Positions 1 through 8,259 of a stretch of 64,000 nucleotides of DNA are shown here, piece after piece. Made by a program: the position numbers and the translations under genes. The notes beneath the pieces were generated by a model. That model worked only from the letters and a program-made list of their open reading frames with translations. It did not search any database and was not told where the DNA came from. The stretch comes from Bradyrhizobium sp. CSS354 (GTDB taxonomy: Bacteria > Pseudomonadota > Alphaproteobacteria > Rhizobiales > Xanthobacteraceae), in NCBI RefSeq assembly GCF_029051725.1, contig NZ_JAACFU010000002.1, positions 1-64,000 of the forward strand, given 5' to 3'. Position 1 is the stretch's first letter. Each line of letters opens with the position of its first letter.

Positions 1-245
1 GTTGATGAATGCTCCTTGGTCGAGTGATCCTCGGTCGCGCTGTGTGGATCATTGTCGAAAACTGAATGACTGCTGCCGCCTCCGCCGCTATATCCTGCTC
101 CGTCTTGGGCGCCGGAACGTGCGATGGCTGTTGACGTTAACGACGTCGACAGCAGTAGCGTCATCGCTGGCGGGGTTACGGCAGCAAACCTGCCACAGGT
201 CTTCAAGAACTCCCGGCGGTCTTCGTCTTCTTCTGTTGTGGGCAT
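1..245 (-). CDS. Small Tat-leader protein, C-terminus beyond the window edge
   Basis: Reading from the ATG at 245, the product starts MPTTEEDEDRREFLKTCGRF and continues with a hydrophobic stretch ending STAIARSG. The RREFLK motif followed by about 20 apolar residues is a twin-arginine (Tat) signal. A Gly/Ser/His/Asp-rich tail follows (GGGGSSHSVFDND) and runs off the left edge, so the stop is not seen. It is a paralogue of the small gene at 13336-13533: the leader regions align over about 43 residues, after which the tails diverge. The function of the tail is unknown. The leader predicts export of a folded or modified product to the periplasm, but nothing here shows a substrate or partner. Confidence 0.6.
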   Translation of the reverse strand, partial: MPTTEEDEDRREFLKTCGRFAAVTPPAMTLLLSTSLTSTAIARSGAQDGAGYSGGGGSSHSVFDNDPHSATEDHSTKEHSS

Positions 246-314
246 CGGGTATCCCCTCGGGCTACTGCAACTGTTTAACTTAAACCAGATTAAATAAATT
301 AAATCCTTTTTATT

Positions 315-329
315 AGTTCAATCACGAAA
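315..329 (-). promoter_or_regulatory. 15-nt motif upstream of the Tat-leader gene, shared with its paralogue
   Basis: AGTTCAATCACGAAA occurs here, 70 bp before the start at 245, and is repeated exactly at 13587-13601, 54 bp before the paralogue's start. The surrounding DNA is AT-rich and otherwise only loosely similar, so the exact match suggests a shared promoter or operator, or a remnant of the original duplication. No known consensus is recognised in it. Confidence 0.35.
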
Positions 330-493
330 AGTTACGTTCAGGAGCGCCCACCATTGGTCGTACTGCCCTGCCCGAGCGGCGGCAGAAGTTCTGGATCAGG
401 GTGAAGAACCGCAGCCACCACCTTGGCAAATGCGAGCCGCTAGATCCCGTTGGCGCTGAATTATTGCGGCAACAACTCGGGTCAGTCGTAACT

Positions 494-847
494 ATGCTGT
501 ATAGATTTCAGTTGCGTGGGCTTCTCTTGCGTTTATCCAGCTACGCAAGTCTGTCTCCAATCCACGACAGGCCTCAACTAAGCAGTTCGGCCAACATCGA
601 ACACGTCGCGGCCTTTGCGTTCCTAGGTTTCGCATTTGGTGCCGCGTACCGGGACCGAATGACGCTGGTGTTCAGCCTCGTGCTTGGAATCGCAGTGATG
701 CAGGAATTGTTGCAAAAGCTGACGCCAGATTGCGATGCTAGATTGCTGGATGCGTCCGAAAAGGTGGTTGGCGGGTTCCTCGGGATTTTGCTCGCCAGCA
801 TCGCTTTACGCCTGATTGAGCGCTGGACGGCTGCATCTGATGTCTAA
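494..847 (+). CDS. VanZ-like small membrane protein
   Basis: About 117 residues. The first ATG in frame is at 401, but homology starts near residue 40 of that longer frame, so the ATG at 494 is preferred. The segment SYASLSPIHDRPQ followed by EHVAAFAFLGFAFGAAYRDR is typical of short VanZ-like membrane proteins of bradyrhizobia. Two further apolar segments follow (LVFSLVLGIAVMQELL and GGFLGILLASIAL) around a conserved TPDCDARLLDASEK loop. The family name comes from a vancomycin/teicoplanin resistance gene, but the role of these short rhizobial members is not known. It stands alone, divergent from the Tat-leader gene. Confidence 0.6.
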   Translation: MLYRFQLRGLLLRLSSYASLSPIHDRPQLSSSANIEHVAAFAFLGFAFGAAYRDRMTLVFSLVLGIAVMQELLQKLTPDCDARLLDASEKVVGGFLGILLASIALRLIERWTAASDV

Positions 848-1049
848 CGGCTCTTGCGGGTTGGGTTCATGCCCAATCGTGCCATAAGCCAAGGACGCCC
901 TCGACATAGCTCACGTCGCAATGTCGATAATCGACTTGGCGAGCTGGTTGGGTCCCTAGTCAGCCTGCTCAGTCCCTTCAACCAGGCCAGGAGCCGACTA
1001 GTTGGTAAGGTTCGGGTTTGAACGTATCCATTCGGCGTAGGCCGCAGGG

Positions 1050-1289
1050 CTACCGCCTGAGTAGTCCAGGGTTCTCTTTATAGAACTTGATGAGCTCGAT
1101 CAGGTTGTCGATGCCGAAGTCGGTGAACGCCTGAACGCCGTCTTCTCCGACGCCATAGACCCAGATGATGCCATCCTCGATCTCCATCTCGTTGGCGATG
1201 TCCCACAGCCAATCTTCGTCTTCGCCGAGGTCTTTGGCGACCTTGGTGATGGTGGTGACGTGATGGACCTTGTTGACCTGGGTGGTCAT
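1050..1289 (-). CDS. Small acidic passenger protein of the IS66 element
   Basis: A 79-residue ORF beginning [20 protein letters not shown]. Its ATG overlaps the tnpC stop as ATGA (1286-1289), so it is probably translationally coupled to the transposase. It lies inside the inferred left end of the element. The protein is acidic ([21 protein letters not shown]) with a C-terminal helix-like segment ([16 protein letters not shown]). No domain is recognised. It is not one of the three standard IS66 genes; similar small ORFs seem to accompany some rhizobial IS66 elements, but this is from memory. A role in transposition or host maintenance is unproven. Confidence 0.55.
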   Translation of the reverse strand: MTTQVNKVHHVTTITKVAKDLGEDEDWLWDIANEMEIEDGIIWVYGVGEDGVQAFTDFGIDNLIELIKFYKENPGLLRR

Positions 1290-2938
1290 GCCGCCGCTCG
1301 AGCGGAGAGCGCAGACGCTGACGTCCAATTCCAGGGCAGAAGTTCGTCCAGCCGATGAGCCGGATGAGCGGCGATGCGGGCGAGGACATTCGTGAGCCAC
1401 GCCTGCGGATCGATGCCGTTGATTTTGGCTGTGACGATCAGGCTGTACATAGCTGCGGCGCGCCGCCCTCCGCGATCAGATCCGCAGAACAGCCAGGACT
1501 TCCGCCCAAGAGCGATGCCTCGCAAGCCCCGTTCGGCGGCATTGTTGGAGAGACACACGCGGCCGTCCTCGAGGAATAGGGTGAAGCTCGCCCAGCGCTT
1601 CAGGATATAGTTGAACGCCTTAGCCAGGTCGTGCCCCCGAGACAGCTTGGCAAGCTGCTCCCGCATATAGACCTGGAGGTCCTCGACCAGAGGCCGGCTC
1701 AGCGTCTGCCGAACCCGAAGGCGCTCCTCGGCACTCTTGCCGTTGATGGACCGTTCGATCTCGAACAGCGCATCGATCCGCCGCACGACCTCGATCGCGA
1801 TCGGCGAGAGCGGGATTTCCTTTTTGCCGGTGGCCCTGCGCCGGGCATTCTCTTCGATGTCGGCCATCGCGAAGAACGGGCGCCGTCCATGCGACCAGCA
1901 GGCAGCCTCCCGGATTGGCCCGGCCTGGCGTCCCGGCAGATAGAGCTGGTTGTACCCGTCATAGGCGTCGGCCTGCAGGATGCCGGCATACCGGGCCAGA
2001 TGCGCTTGGGGATGCTCGCCCTTGCGGTCGCGCGAGTAGTAGAACATCGCCGCCGGCGGGTCCGTGCCCCCAAATGGCCGATCGTCGCGGATGTAGATCC
2101 AGCACCGTCCGGTGTCGGTCTTGCCCTTGGCCAGGACCGGTACCGTCGTATCGTCAGCATGAAGGCGCTCGGCCGCCATCACGTGGGCTTCCACCAAGCG
2201 CAGCAGAGGATCCAGCGAGGCACAGACCGCCCCAACGGCATCTGCCATGGTCGACAGTGCGATCGGCACGCCTTCCAGAGCGTAGCGCTCCGCCTGGCGG
2301 TTGAGCGGCTGATGCTGGCCGAACTTCTCAAACATAATCATGGCCAAGAGGCTCGGACCAGCCCACCCCCGAGCAACGGCATGGAACGGCGCTGGCGCCT
2401 GGCTGATCTTCTCGCAGTCGCGGCAGGAGAACTTCTCGCGGACCGTCTCGATCACCTTCCACTGGCGCGGCACCACTTCTAGCGTGCGGGTCACGTCCTC
2501 GCCGAGCTTGCGAAGACGATTGCTGCCGCAGCATTCACAAGCCGTAGGTCCGTCGATCACTACCCGCTCCCGGGGAAGGTGCTCGGGGAAGGTCTGGCGC
2601 TCGGCGCGCTTGCGCGTAAATCCGCGCACCGTGGTCGACCTGGCCACGGCCCATTCCGCCGCCAGCTCGTCCTCGGTAGCGTCAGCTTCCAGCTCTTCGA
2701 ACGTCAGCGCCAACTGCTCGATCAGCCGCGCCGAGCGCTCCGACCGTTGTCCGTAGATCTGATGTTTCAGCTTGGCGATCTGCAGCTTCTGCTGAGCAAT
2801 CAGCGCCTCGTCTTCCGACGCTTTCGCGCGGGCGACCGCGAGCTCGGCGGCGATCTCCAAAGCCTTCGCGCGCTCGACTGCCGGCGCCTTCTTCAGGGCG
2901 GCAACCTCATCCGGAACAGCGTCGCGATCAGCATGCAT
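1286..2938 (-). CDS. tnpC: IS66 transposase TnpC
   Basis: About 550 residues, the usual size. The N-terminus is a coiled coil ending in the IS66 signature [17 protein letters not shown] zinc-ribbon-like segment follows ([16 protein letters not shown], then CRDCEK), and then the DDE catalytic region: [11 protein letters not shown] holds the first Asp, [11 protein letters not shown] the second, and [19 protein letters not shown] the Glu block. The ATG at 2938 is chosen; a TTG at 2980 would extend it by 14 residues. There is no frameshift, so the enzyme may be active. It is the third gene of the element and overlaps the passenger ORF by 4 bp. Confidence 0.93.
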   Translation of the reverse strand: MHADRDAVPDEVAALKKAPAVERAKALEIAAELAVARAKASEDEALIAQQKLQIAKLKHQIYGQRSERSARLIEQLALTFEELEADATEDELAAEWAVARSTTVRGFTRKRAERQTFPEHLPRERVVIDGPTACECCGSNRLRKLGEDVTRTLEVVPRQWKVIETVREKFSCRDCEKISQAPAPFHAVARGWAGPSLLAMIMFEKFGQHQPLNRQAERYALEGVPIALSTMADAVGAVCASLDPLLRLVEAHVMAAERLHADDTTVPVLAKGKTDTGRCWIYIRDDRPFGGTDPPAAMFYYSRDRKGEHPQAHLARYAGILQADAYDGYNQLYLPGRQAGPIREAACWSHGRRPFFAMADIEENARRRATGKKEIPLSPIAIEVVRRIDALFEIERSINGKSAEERLRVRQTLSRPLVEDLQVYMREQLAKLSRGHDLAKAFNYILKRWASFTLFLEDGRVCLSNNAAERGLRGIALGRKSWLFCGSDRGGRRAAAMYSLIVTAKINGIDPQAWLTNVLARIAAHPAHRLDELLPWNWTSASALSARAAA

Positions 2939-3006
2939 GCGACGCAGTGAATCACAGATTGGACGCGATGGGATTCCCAAAATGCAAGAAGCTACAGATT
3001 CGGCGC

Positions 3007-3354
3007 TCAGCCCGCGCTTTGTGGCCGCCAGCTCAGTTGCGGATTCCGCCAGTCGATGCCTTCTAGCATGTAAGCCATCTGGGCCGCCGAGATCGACACC
3101 GCACCGTCCGACGCCGAGGGCCAGATGAACTTGCCACGGTCCAGGCGCTTGGCATACAGCGACATGCCCAACCCGTCATGCCAAAGAATCTTCACCAGAT
3201 CACCGCGGCGGCCCCGGAAGATGTAGAGATCGCCGGCATGAGGATCGCGCTTCAAGCTCTCCTGAACCGTGAGAGCCAAGCTTTGCATGCCGCGACGCAT
3301 GTCGGTGTGGCCAGTGGCGATCCAGACCCTGACGCCGCTTGGGATCGGGATCAT
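3007..3354 (-). CDS. tnpB: IS66 accessory protein TnpB (Orf2)
   Basis: 115 residues, full length for the IS66 Orf2 family. Diagnostic stretches are [36 protein letters not shown] and [13 protein letters not shown]. Its ATG overlaps the tnpA stop by 4 bp (ATGA at 3351-3354), the usual coupling in these elements. It is required with TnpA and TnpC for transposition in IS66 relatives studied; its biochemical role is not settled. Confidence 0.93.
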   Translation of the reverse strand: MIPIPSGVRVWIATGHTDMRRGMQSLALTVQESLKRDPHAGDLYIFRGRRGDLVKILWHDGLGMSLYAKRLDRGKFIWPSASDGAVSISAAQMAYMLEGIDWRNPQLSWRPQSAG

Positions 3355-3746
3355 CGTCGTCTCAAAACTTCAAGAACCCGCTGCAGCGTCTCGGTGTCTA
3401 CGTCCCGGTCGACGCGCACGCGACAGCCGCCGCCAAACTCGATCTCGATGATTCCAGTCCTTGCGCGCTGCGCCGGCGGGGAAGAGGCCGGTTGTGGCGC
3501 GTCACTCGAGATCGGAGACGCCACCGGCGTGATCTCGACGGGAACGAGAGCTGGCACGGAATCTCCGCCCAGCCGACCCTGGCGCGCTTGTCGACGCCAC
3601 GTGAACAGCAGGCTGTGAGCCATCCCGTGCCGGCGCGCGACGCCGCAGACTGTCTCACCAGCCTGCAAGGTCTCTTCGACAAGGCGGACCTTCTCGTCGT
3701 AACTCCATCGCCGCCGACGTTCGGCGCCCAACACATTGACCTGCAT
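3351..3746 (-). CDS. tnpA: IS66 accessory protein TnpA (HTH)
   Basis: About 131 residues from the ATG at 3746, which matches the normal family start (MQVNVLGAERRRRWS). The N-terminus is a helix-turn-helix of the transposase-8/IS3 OrfA type: KVRLVEETLQAGETVCGVAR followed by HGMAHSLLFTWRRQ. The C-terminus carries the conserved IEIEFGGGCRVRVD and [13 protein letters not shown]. Longer open reading exists upstream to 3869 but lies mostly in the terminal repeat. It is likely the DNA-binding partner of the transposase. Confidence 0.88.
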   Translation of the reverse strand: MQVNVLGAERRRRWSYDEKVRLVEETLQAGETVCGVARRHGMAHSLLFTWRRQARQGRLGGDSVPALVPVEITPVASPISSDAPQPASSPPAQRARTGIIEIEFGGGCRVRVDRDVDTETLQRVLEVLRRR

Positions 3747-3841
3747 TCGCCACGTGACCTTAAAGCTAGACTTAAGGTCAAATCCTCGGGCCGCCTCCCA
3801 AACTAAACAAGGCGGCCGCCGCCGGAGGGATACGTTTGAAC

Positions 3842-3941
3842 TCTCCCGGTACTGTGATTGGATTGCCAATTGCCTTTCCCGCCGCGCGGATAGTGTCGAT
3901 GAACAGCTTCGCGGCCGGGTTCAAACCAATCGGAGCACCAT
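3842..3941 (-). pseudogene. Possible LysR regulator C-terminal remnant
   Basis: Just outside the right IS66 end, the minus strand encodes GAPIGLNPAAKLFIDTIR followed by AAGKAIG. This resembles the last 30 or so residues of LysR-type effector domains, where a Pro-Ala-Ala motif precedes the final helix. Upstream sequence in that frame is not LysR-like and overlaps the gene at 3940. If real, it is a gene end left beside the insertion. Confidence 0.3.
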
Positions 3942-4374
3942 GTCCTCTAGCTCCAACGCCGGTATCGCCAAGAGAGCGCGCACGAAGGCTGAGGCCGATT
4001 TTGCCACCTGGCTCATGATGGCCAAGCTGGGTGGTTTCGATGACCTGCCGTCCAGCGCCCGAAGGTTTCTGACAAATTATCAAACTCGGCTCGAGACAAT
4101 GAGCGAGGCCGAGTCCACGGCTCTAGCCGTTCGCGAGATCTACAGCGCTTATTACAGCGAGATGGGAGGCGTAGGCGCTGCGCCGGAACCAAAGGCTCGG
4201 ACGCCTACGACAGAGAGCAAACTCGTGCGGTCCCAGAGACCGCCTGGACCTCAACCCGGTCAATCGGCTGCGCGCCAGTCGACGAGGCCAATGACCCGAA
4301 AATCCCTCCCGGCACTGCTAATTCTCGCGAGCATGGTGGCACTGGTTGTCGCATTCGGATTTCTAGCGCAGTAA
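3940..4374 (+). CDS. Hypothetical protein with a C-terminal membrane anchor
   Basis: 144 residues from the ATG at 3940 (MSSSSNAGIAKRARTK). The N-terminal half is helical (ADFATWLMMAKLGGFDDL, then a second helix with YQTRLETMSEAES). The middle is Pro/Arg/Ser-rich and probably disordered. The last 22 residues form one apolar helix (LPALLILASMVALVVAFGFL). The topology suggests a tail-anchored protein facing the cytoplasm. No family is recognised. It lies right of the IS66 end and may be incomplete or controlled from the element. Confidence 0.45.
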   Translation: MSSSSNAGIAKRARTKAEADFATWLMMAKLGGFDDLPSSARRFLTNYQTRLETMSEAESTALAVREIYSAYYSEMGGVGAAPEPKARTPTTESKLVRSQRPPGPQPGQSAARQSTRPMTRKSLPALLILASMVALVVAFGFLAQ

Positions 4375-4502
4375 GATCGCCCGCGGAATGTGTGCGACGT
4401 CTGCTTCTCCTTCGACAGCGACCTAGCTAGCGGAGATCGTGCACTTCGCATTTGGGCCACAAGAAGACATCGCCGCCTCGTCGACAAGCAAAACCATTTA
4501 TC

Positions 4503-6096
4503 TTATTGCTCCCGGACGCCTCCCTTCCTCAACCCATCGAGAAGTTCGTCGAACTCCCGACGAAACTGCGGATTACTTGAGAATGAATAAACAAGTTGAC
4601 GCCACCACTTCACCGTGAAGTCTGGTCGGACCCTATTCAATTCGGCCAACGCCTGTCGCGCCGCCTCCAACTGCCCCGTGGTTCCGTAAGCCGCGATCAG
4701 ATCTACATAGGGCAACCAGAACGAGTTGTTCATATTGACCGTCCGCCTGCATTCTTCGATGGCTTCTTTGAATTCGTGCAGGTGCATGTGGGCATGGCAG
4801 AGGTTGAAATGCCAAACGAAGGCAGCAGGATCTTTCGGGCTGATGCGGAGAGCCAACTGAAGCGGCGAGAAGGCTTCGCGCGCCCGCCCGGATAAGATAA
4901 GTGCACTTCCTTTGCCAGCATAGGCGACCGGGAAATTTGGATCGATTTCAATTGCAGCGTCGTATTCAGGCAAGGCCTCCTCAGGGTGTCCAACTCGAAG
5001 AGTGTCTCCCTTAACATTGTGCGCCAACGCGCTTGCCGGGCGTTTCGAAAGGGCTCGGTCGGCCAGGTCAGTCGCTGTCTTTTTTTCTTCGGCCACCGAC
5101 GCGGACCATCCACTGATCACAGCAGCGGCTAAACACCAAGCTTTCCCAATCATTGCATCGACGTTGTCCGGATCGAGGTGCAGCGCACTGTCGAATAGCC
5201 CCTTTGCCTGCGCAATTTCCGTCTTCGACCGGTTCTCATAGGATTTTGCCCAGCCGCGCATGCTGAAGTCCACGGAGTCCGGATTTCTGGATCGGTCTGC
5301 TTCGTAACGGCGACTTTCGGCTCGGATGAGCTCAATGTTGAGCGAGCGGGCGAGCCGCGACCGTGATCTGGTCCTGCAAGGCCGCGAGATTCGTGCGATC
5401 GCCGTCGAAACGATCCGACCAGACATCGCGAGCGGTCGGAAGCTCAGTAAGGGATATGTTGACCCGGACCTGATCCCCGTTACGCCGCACCGCGCCCTGT
5501 ACTGCCCAGCGGATGCCGAGTTCATTGCCGAGGGTCTTGAGATCGATTGGCTTCTTCTTGTACGTGAAGGCCGTTCCGCGTCCGATTACGAACGCGCTAG
5601 GCATTTGGGCAAGATCGGTCATCAAATCGGTCGTGATGCCGTCGGCGAAATAGTCCTGCTCCGCATCGTCGCTGAGATTCGCGAATGGCAGGACGACGAG
5701 AGACAAGCGAGGAGCGATGTCGGGTCGGGCCGCTGCTTCTCTCTGCGTCTTCTGCCCTTCCTGAAAAACATCTGTGCGGAGCGTCTTCCAAACATTCCAA
5801 TAGCCGGCGAGGCCGCCAACGACCGCACCTACGGCAGCAATCGAGGCGAGCGCCCCGCTAATAAACTGCACTCGTGCTCGGAGGCGATTCTTTAAGTTGC
5901 GATCTGATACCGGTTCGTCCGGCGGCTCTTTGGAGACTTCCGAGTTTGTCACCGTTGCCTCCTGGAGGGCACACGCCTTATTGAAACAGTAGCAGATTTT
6001 CGCGAGTTCGGGTTGGTCAAGCTTATTGACTAAGTTCCGCATTTCGTAAGTCGCCGCTCGACAATCGTCCTTTCTACGAAGTCCGGGTTGGGTCAC
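4503..6096 (-). pseudogene. TolB-like/TPR membrane protein, frameshifted
   Basis: Two overlapping reading frames together encode one protein. The first part has one transmembrane helix (FISGALASIAAVGAVVGGLA) and then the TolB-like domain of COG5616 (VVLPFANLSDDAEQDYFADG, then GAVRRNGDQVRVNISL). It stops early at ARPLAQH just after the conserved QDQITVAA. The second frame picks up as RLARSLNIELI and carries TPR helices to the end. One extra base near 5345-5365 explains the break. This architecture usually follows a cyclase or HTH domain, absent here; the partner is unknown. The start could be the GTG at 6096 or the ATG at 6042. Confidence 0.7.
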
Positions 6097-6310
6097 AATG
6101 CGAAGAACTCAACCTGAGCAAATCTTGTCCGCAACGCCTCAACAAGCGAACCTCGTGGAGCGATGCTGCCACTTCGCCGAAGGCCGAGAACTGACAACTT
6201 GCATCACTGCACGTTCATCGGCAATCTAAGGAATAGCTGTTTAAGCAAGCCCCCAACGGATTTCGCTATGCCGCTCTTTTTCAAAAAATCATTCATAGTG
6301 CTGGCTGGAC

Positions 6311-7160
6311 TTGAAAGGTGAACTGGCTTTGGCGAAGACCGCCATCGAGCGCGGAAGCTACTTGGTAAACACCATTGTCGCTTGCGGAAACTGCCACACA
6401 CCCAAGAATGCTCATGGATTGCCCATCAACTCGCGTGATCTGTCGGGCGGGCTCTCATTCAAAACGCCAAACTTCTCGGGCACCGCATCGAACATAACAC
6501 CGGACATTGAAACCGGCATAGGTAGCTGGACTACGCAGAAATAAAAAAGGCCATAACCGAAGGCGCACGTCCCGGTAAACGCACGGCTCCCAGGCGTGCC
6601 GCTCTCAGATATTATGCCATCTCATTTTTACAAAGCACTGCTGTCAAGTGACGCGGACGCCATCGTTGCGTACCTGAGACGGTCCCGCCGGTACATAACG
6701 AGCTTCCCAGCCCCAACTACAAGGGTTTCGCAATCCCGCTCCTTACCCCGACGCCGAGACTGGTTTTACAGCCAACTCGCTGAACGATCCAGTCAGGCGC
6801 GGCACCTATCTGGCGGCGATCGGACACTGCATGGGATGCCATACACCCCGGACTCAAGGCATCTCAGATTTCACGAATTCGCTTGGGAAGGGCGGCAGCC
6901 GCTTCAGCATCGCCTTGGTGAAGGGCTACCCCAGCGCTTGGCAGGGTGCCATAGCCTCGAACATTACGTCTCATCCGCAAGCAGGAATTGGAGCTTGGAG
7001 CGACACCGAAATTAAGCGCGCGCTCACAACCGGTATTTCCCGCAACGGTCGAGAGCTGAATACACCGATGAAGGACCACTGCCGCTATTTTTGCGGCATG
7101 TCCGAAAGCGACCTGAGCGCATTGGTCGCTTGGCTGCGAACTGTGCCGCCTTTGGAATAG
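6311..7160 (+). pseudogene. Decayed di-heme cytochrome c
   Basis: Two heme-binding motifs remain: VACGNCHTPKNAHG near 6370-6420 and HCMGCHTPRTQG near 6825-6860. Each is followed by the expected family sequence (SNITPDIETGIGSW and SNITSHPQAGIGAW-DTEIKRAL), as in cytochrome subunits of membrane alcohol/aldehyde/gluconate dehydrogenases. The frame breaks at about 6530 (SWTTQK-stop; the correct reading continues AEIKKAITEGARPG one frame over) and again near 6590. No signal peptide or dehydrogenase partner is nearby. It is a dead remnant with at least two indels. Confidence 0.75.
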
Positions 7161-7162
7161 AC

Positions 7163-7250
7163 GCCAAGAGCTGGATCGGCGTCCGGCTTGCCTCCGAGAG
7201 CCGACATTAAACGACTTCAAGCGACCTTCGGCTCAGGGCCACATTCGGAC
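7163..7250 (+). repeat. Dispersed intergenic repeat, copy 1
   Basis: This segment contains GCTGGATCGGCGTCCGGC, then AGCCGACAT and CGGCTCAGGGCCACA. The same blocks in the same order occur at 11685-11800 and, more diverged, at 13650-13745. It is not coding in any convincing frame. Confidence 0.5.
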
Positions 7251-7352
7251 ATGCGCCGCAGCAAACTGCCGGACTACTCGATCACGTCGTCGGCGCGGGC
7301 GGGACCTGATTGGAGCTGAAGGCTCAGCGTCCAACAAATCCTAACGCACCGA

Positions 7353-7781
7353 TTAACACGATTGGTACATCGCCTGCAGATGCTTGCCGCGCAGAAAGAT
7401 CATCTGGGGCGTCAACCCGCCGCGCGCGGCGATCCATCGCTGCACCCGCGTCGGATACGTCGAATACAGCATCATGGTCGCTTCGCCATTAGTGAAGGTG
7501 CGGCCGTTGATGCCGAAATCATACGCGGCATGGAAACCAAGCGCCGCACGCGAGGTCACGCAGATTTTGTCATGAGGGACCGCGCCGAGGACGATGGTGC
7601 AGGCCGAGGCACAGAGACCGTCAATGATCACGGATTGTCCGGATGAACGCAGACGTTGAAATTTTCTGACGTAGCTTCCGATTTGACCGCCCCGATCATC
7701 AGCAATGCGGACTGCCGCGTGACTTGCCCCGAGACCCGCAAGCAGGAGTGCTGACGCAAGCAGACACGTTACGAACTTCAT
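7353..7781 (-). CDS. Secreted ClpP/crotonase-like-fold hypothetical protein
   Basis: 142 residues from the ATG at 7781, which places a Sec signal peptide at the N-terminus (MKFVTCLLASALLLAGLGAS, then HAA cleavage). The mature part has SSGQSVIIDGLCASACTIVL followed by ICVTSRAALGFHAA. This resembles the COG3904-like periplasmic proteins related to the ClpP/SppA fold, in which the Ser of the CASAC segment sits where the serine nucleophile does. No complete catalytic set can be assigned. It is a single gene with low-information flanks. Rhizobial genomes carry many copies of this family; the function is unknown. Confidence 0.7.
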   Translation of the reverse strand: MKFVTCLLASALLLAGLGASHAAVRIADDRGGQIGSYVRKFQRLRSSGQSVIIDGLCASACTIVLGAVPHDKICVTSRAALGFHAAYDFGINGRTFTNGEATMMLYSTYPTRVQRWIAARGGLTPQMIFLRGKHLQAMYQSC

Positions 7782-8259
7782 TATCCCTACCCTGGTTCGC
7801 AAGCCGATTTGATCGTTTTGCGTGATGCGCGAAACAGCAAAAGCTGTCATTCTAGTTCGTGGCTTTATCTAGGCACCGGCTGCCAGATCTAAGACTTTCG
7901 GAACAGTTGGGCATTATAGTCTCCTCTTGGCTCTATCGCAGCTGTTCGTAGATCATCCTATTTCACAATCGCACTTCATGAGCCCGTGCGCTTTTCCAAC
8001 CCATGCAGCCTAGGACGGATCGCGATCAGCAACTCAATTGAACGTCGGTAGTCGTCCCGTCATCTAATGGTGTCGCGGAACATACGAAAGTTTAAGGCGC
8101 TTCCCCTTAAAGCCGACCACTTCCGCAATGGGTCAATAGCGTCGGTTTGGCGCTCGGTTTCGAACTTCCGGTCTGCCCCAACGAACCGACGTAGAGCTGC
8201 ACTGCGTCAACGGCAGCGATGGGCCACGAGCCGACATTCCATGGCAAGAATGTGCGCCA
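7782..8259. other. Intergenic region without a supported gene
   Basis: About 480 bp between two leftward genes. No ORF shows family features. The stretch around 8115-8240 (CAATGGGTCAATAGCGTC, later GGGCCACGAGCCGACATT) is weakly similar to the dispersed repeat seen at 11685-11800. Confidence 0.4.

Larger units (their letters stand above)
1016..3841 (-). mobile_element. IS66-family insertion sequence
   Basis: A complete IS66-type set tnpA-tnpB-tnpC is read leftward, followed by a passenger ORF. The proposed ends are imperfect inverted repeats: GTTTGAACGTATCC at 1016-1029 against the complement of GGATACGTTTGAAC at 3828-3841. Similarity continues inward for roughly 30 bp (CGGCG and GGCCGC blocks). 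That gives an element of about 2.8 kb, normal for IS66. No convincing 8-bp target duplication is seen directly outside these ends, so the exact termini are uncertain. All three transposition genes are open. Confidence 0.7.

Noticed and set aside
2..283. Plus-strand open frame at the left edge
   Set aside because: It is the complement of the Tat-leader gene, which has a paralogue and a conserved motif.
1286..1400. Longer version of the IS66 passenger ORF starting at 1400
   Set aside because: The extra residues are the shadow of the tnpC C-terminus; the ATG at 1289 overlapping the tnpC stop is the natural start.
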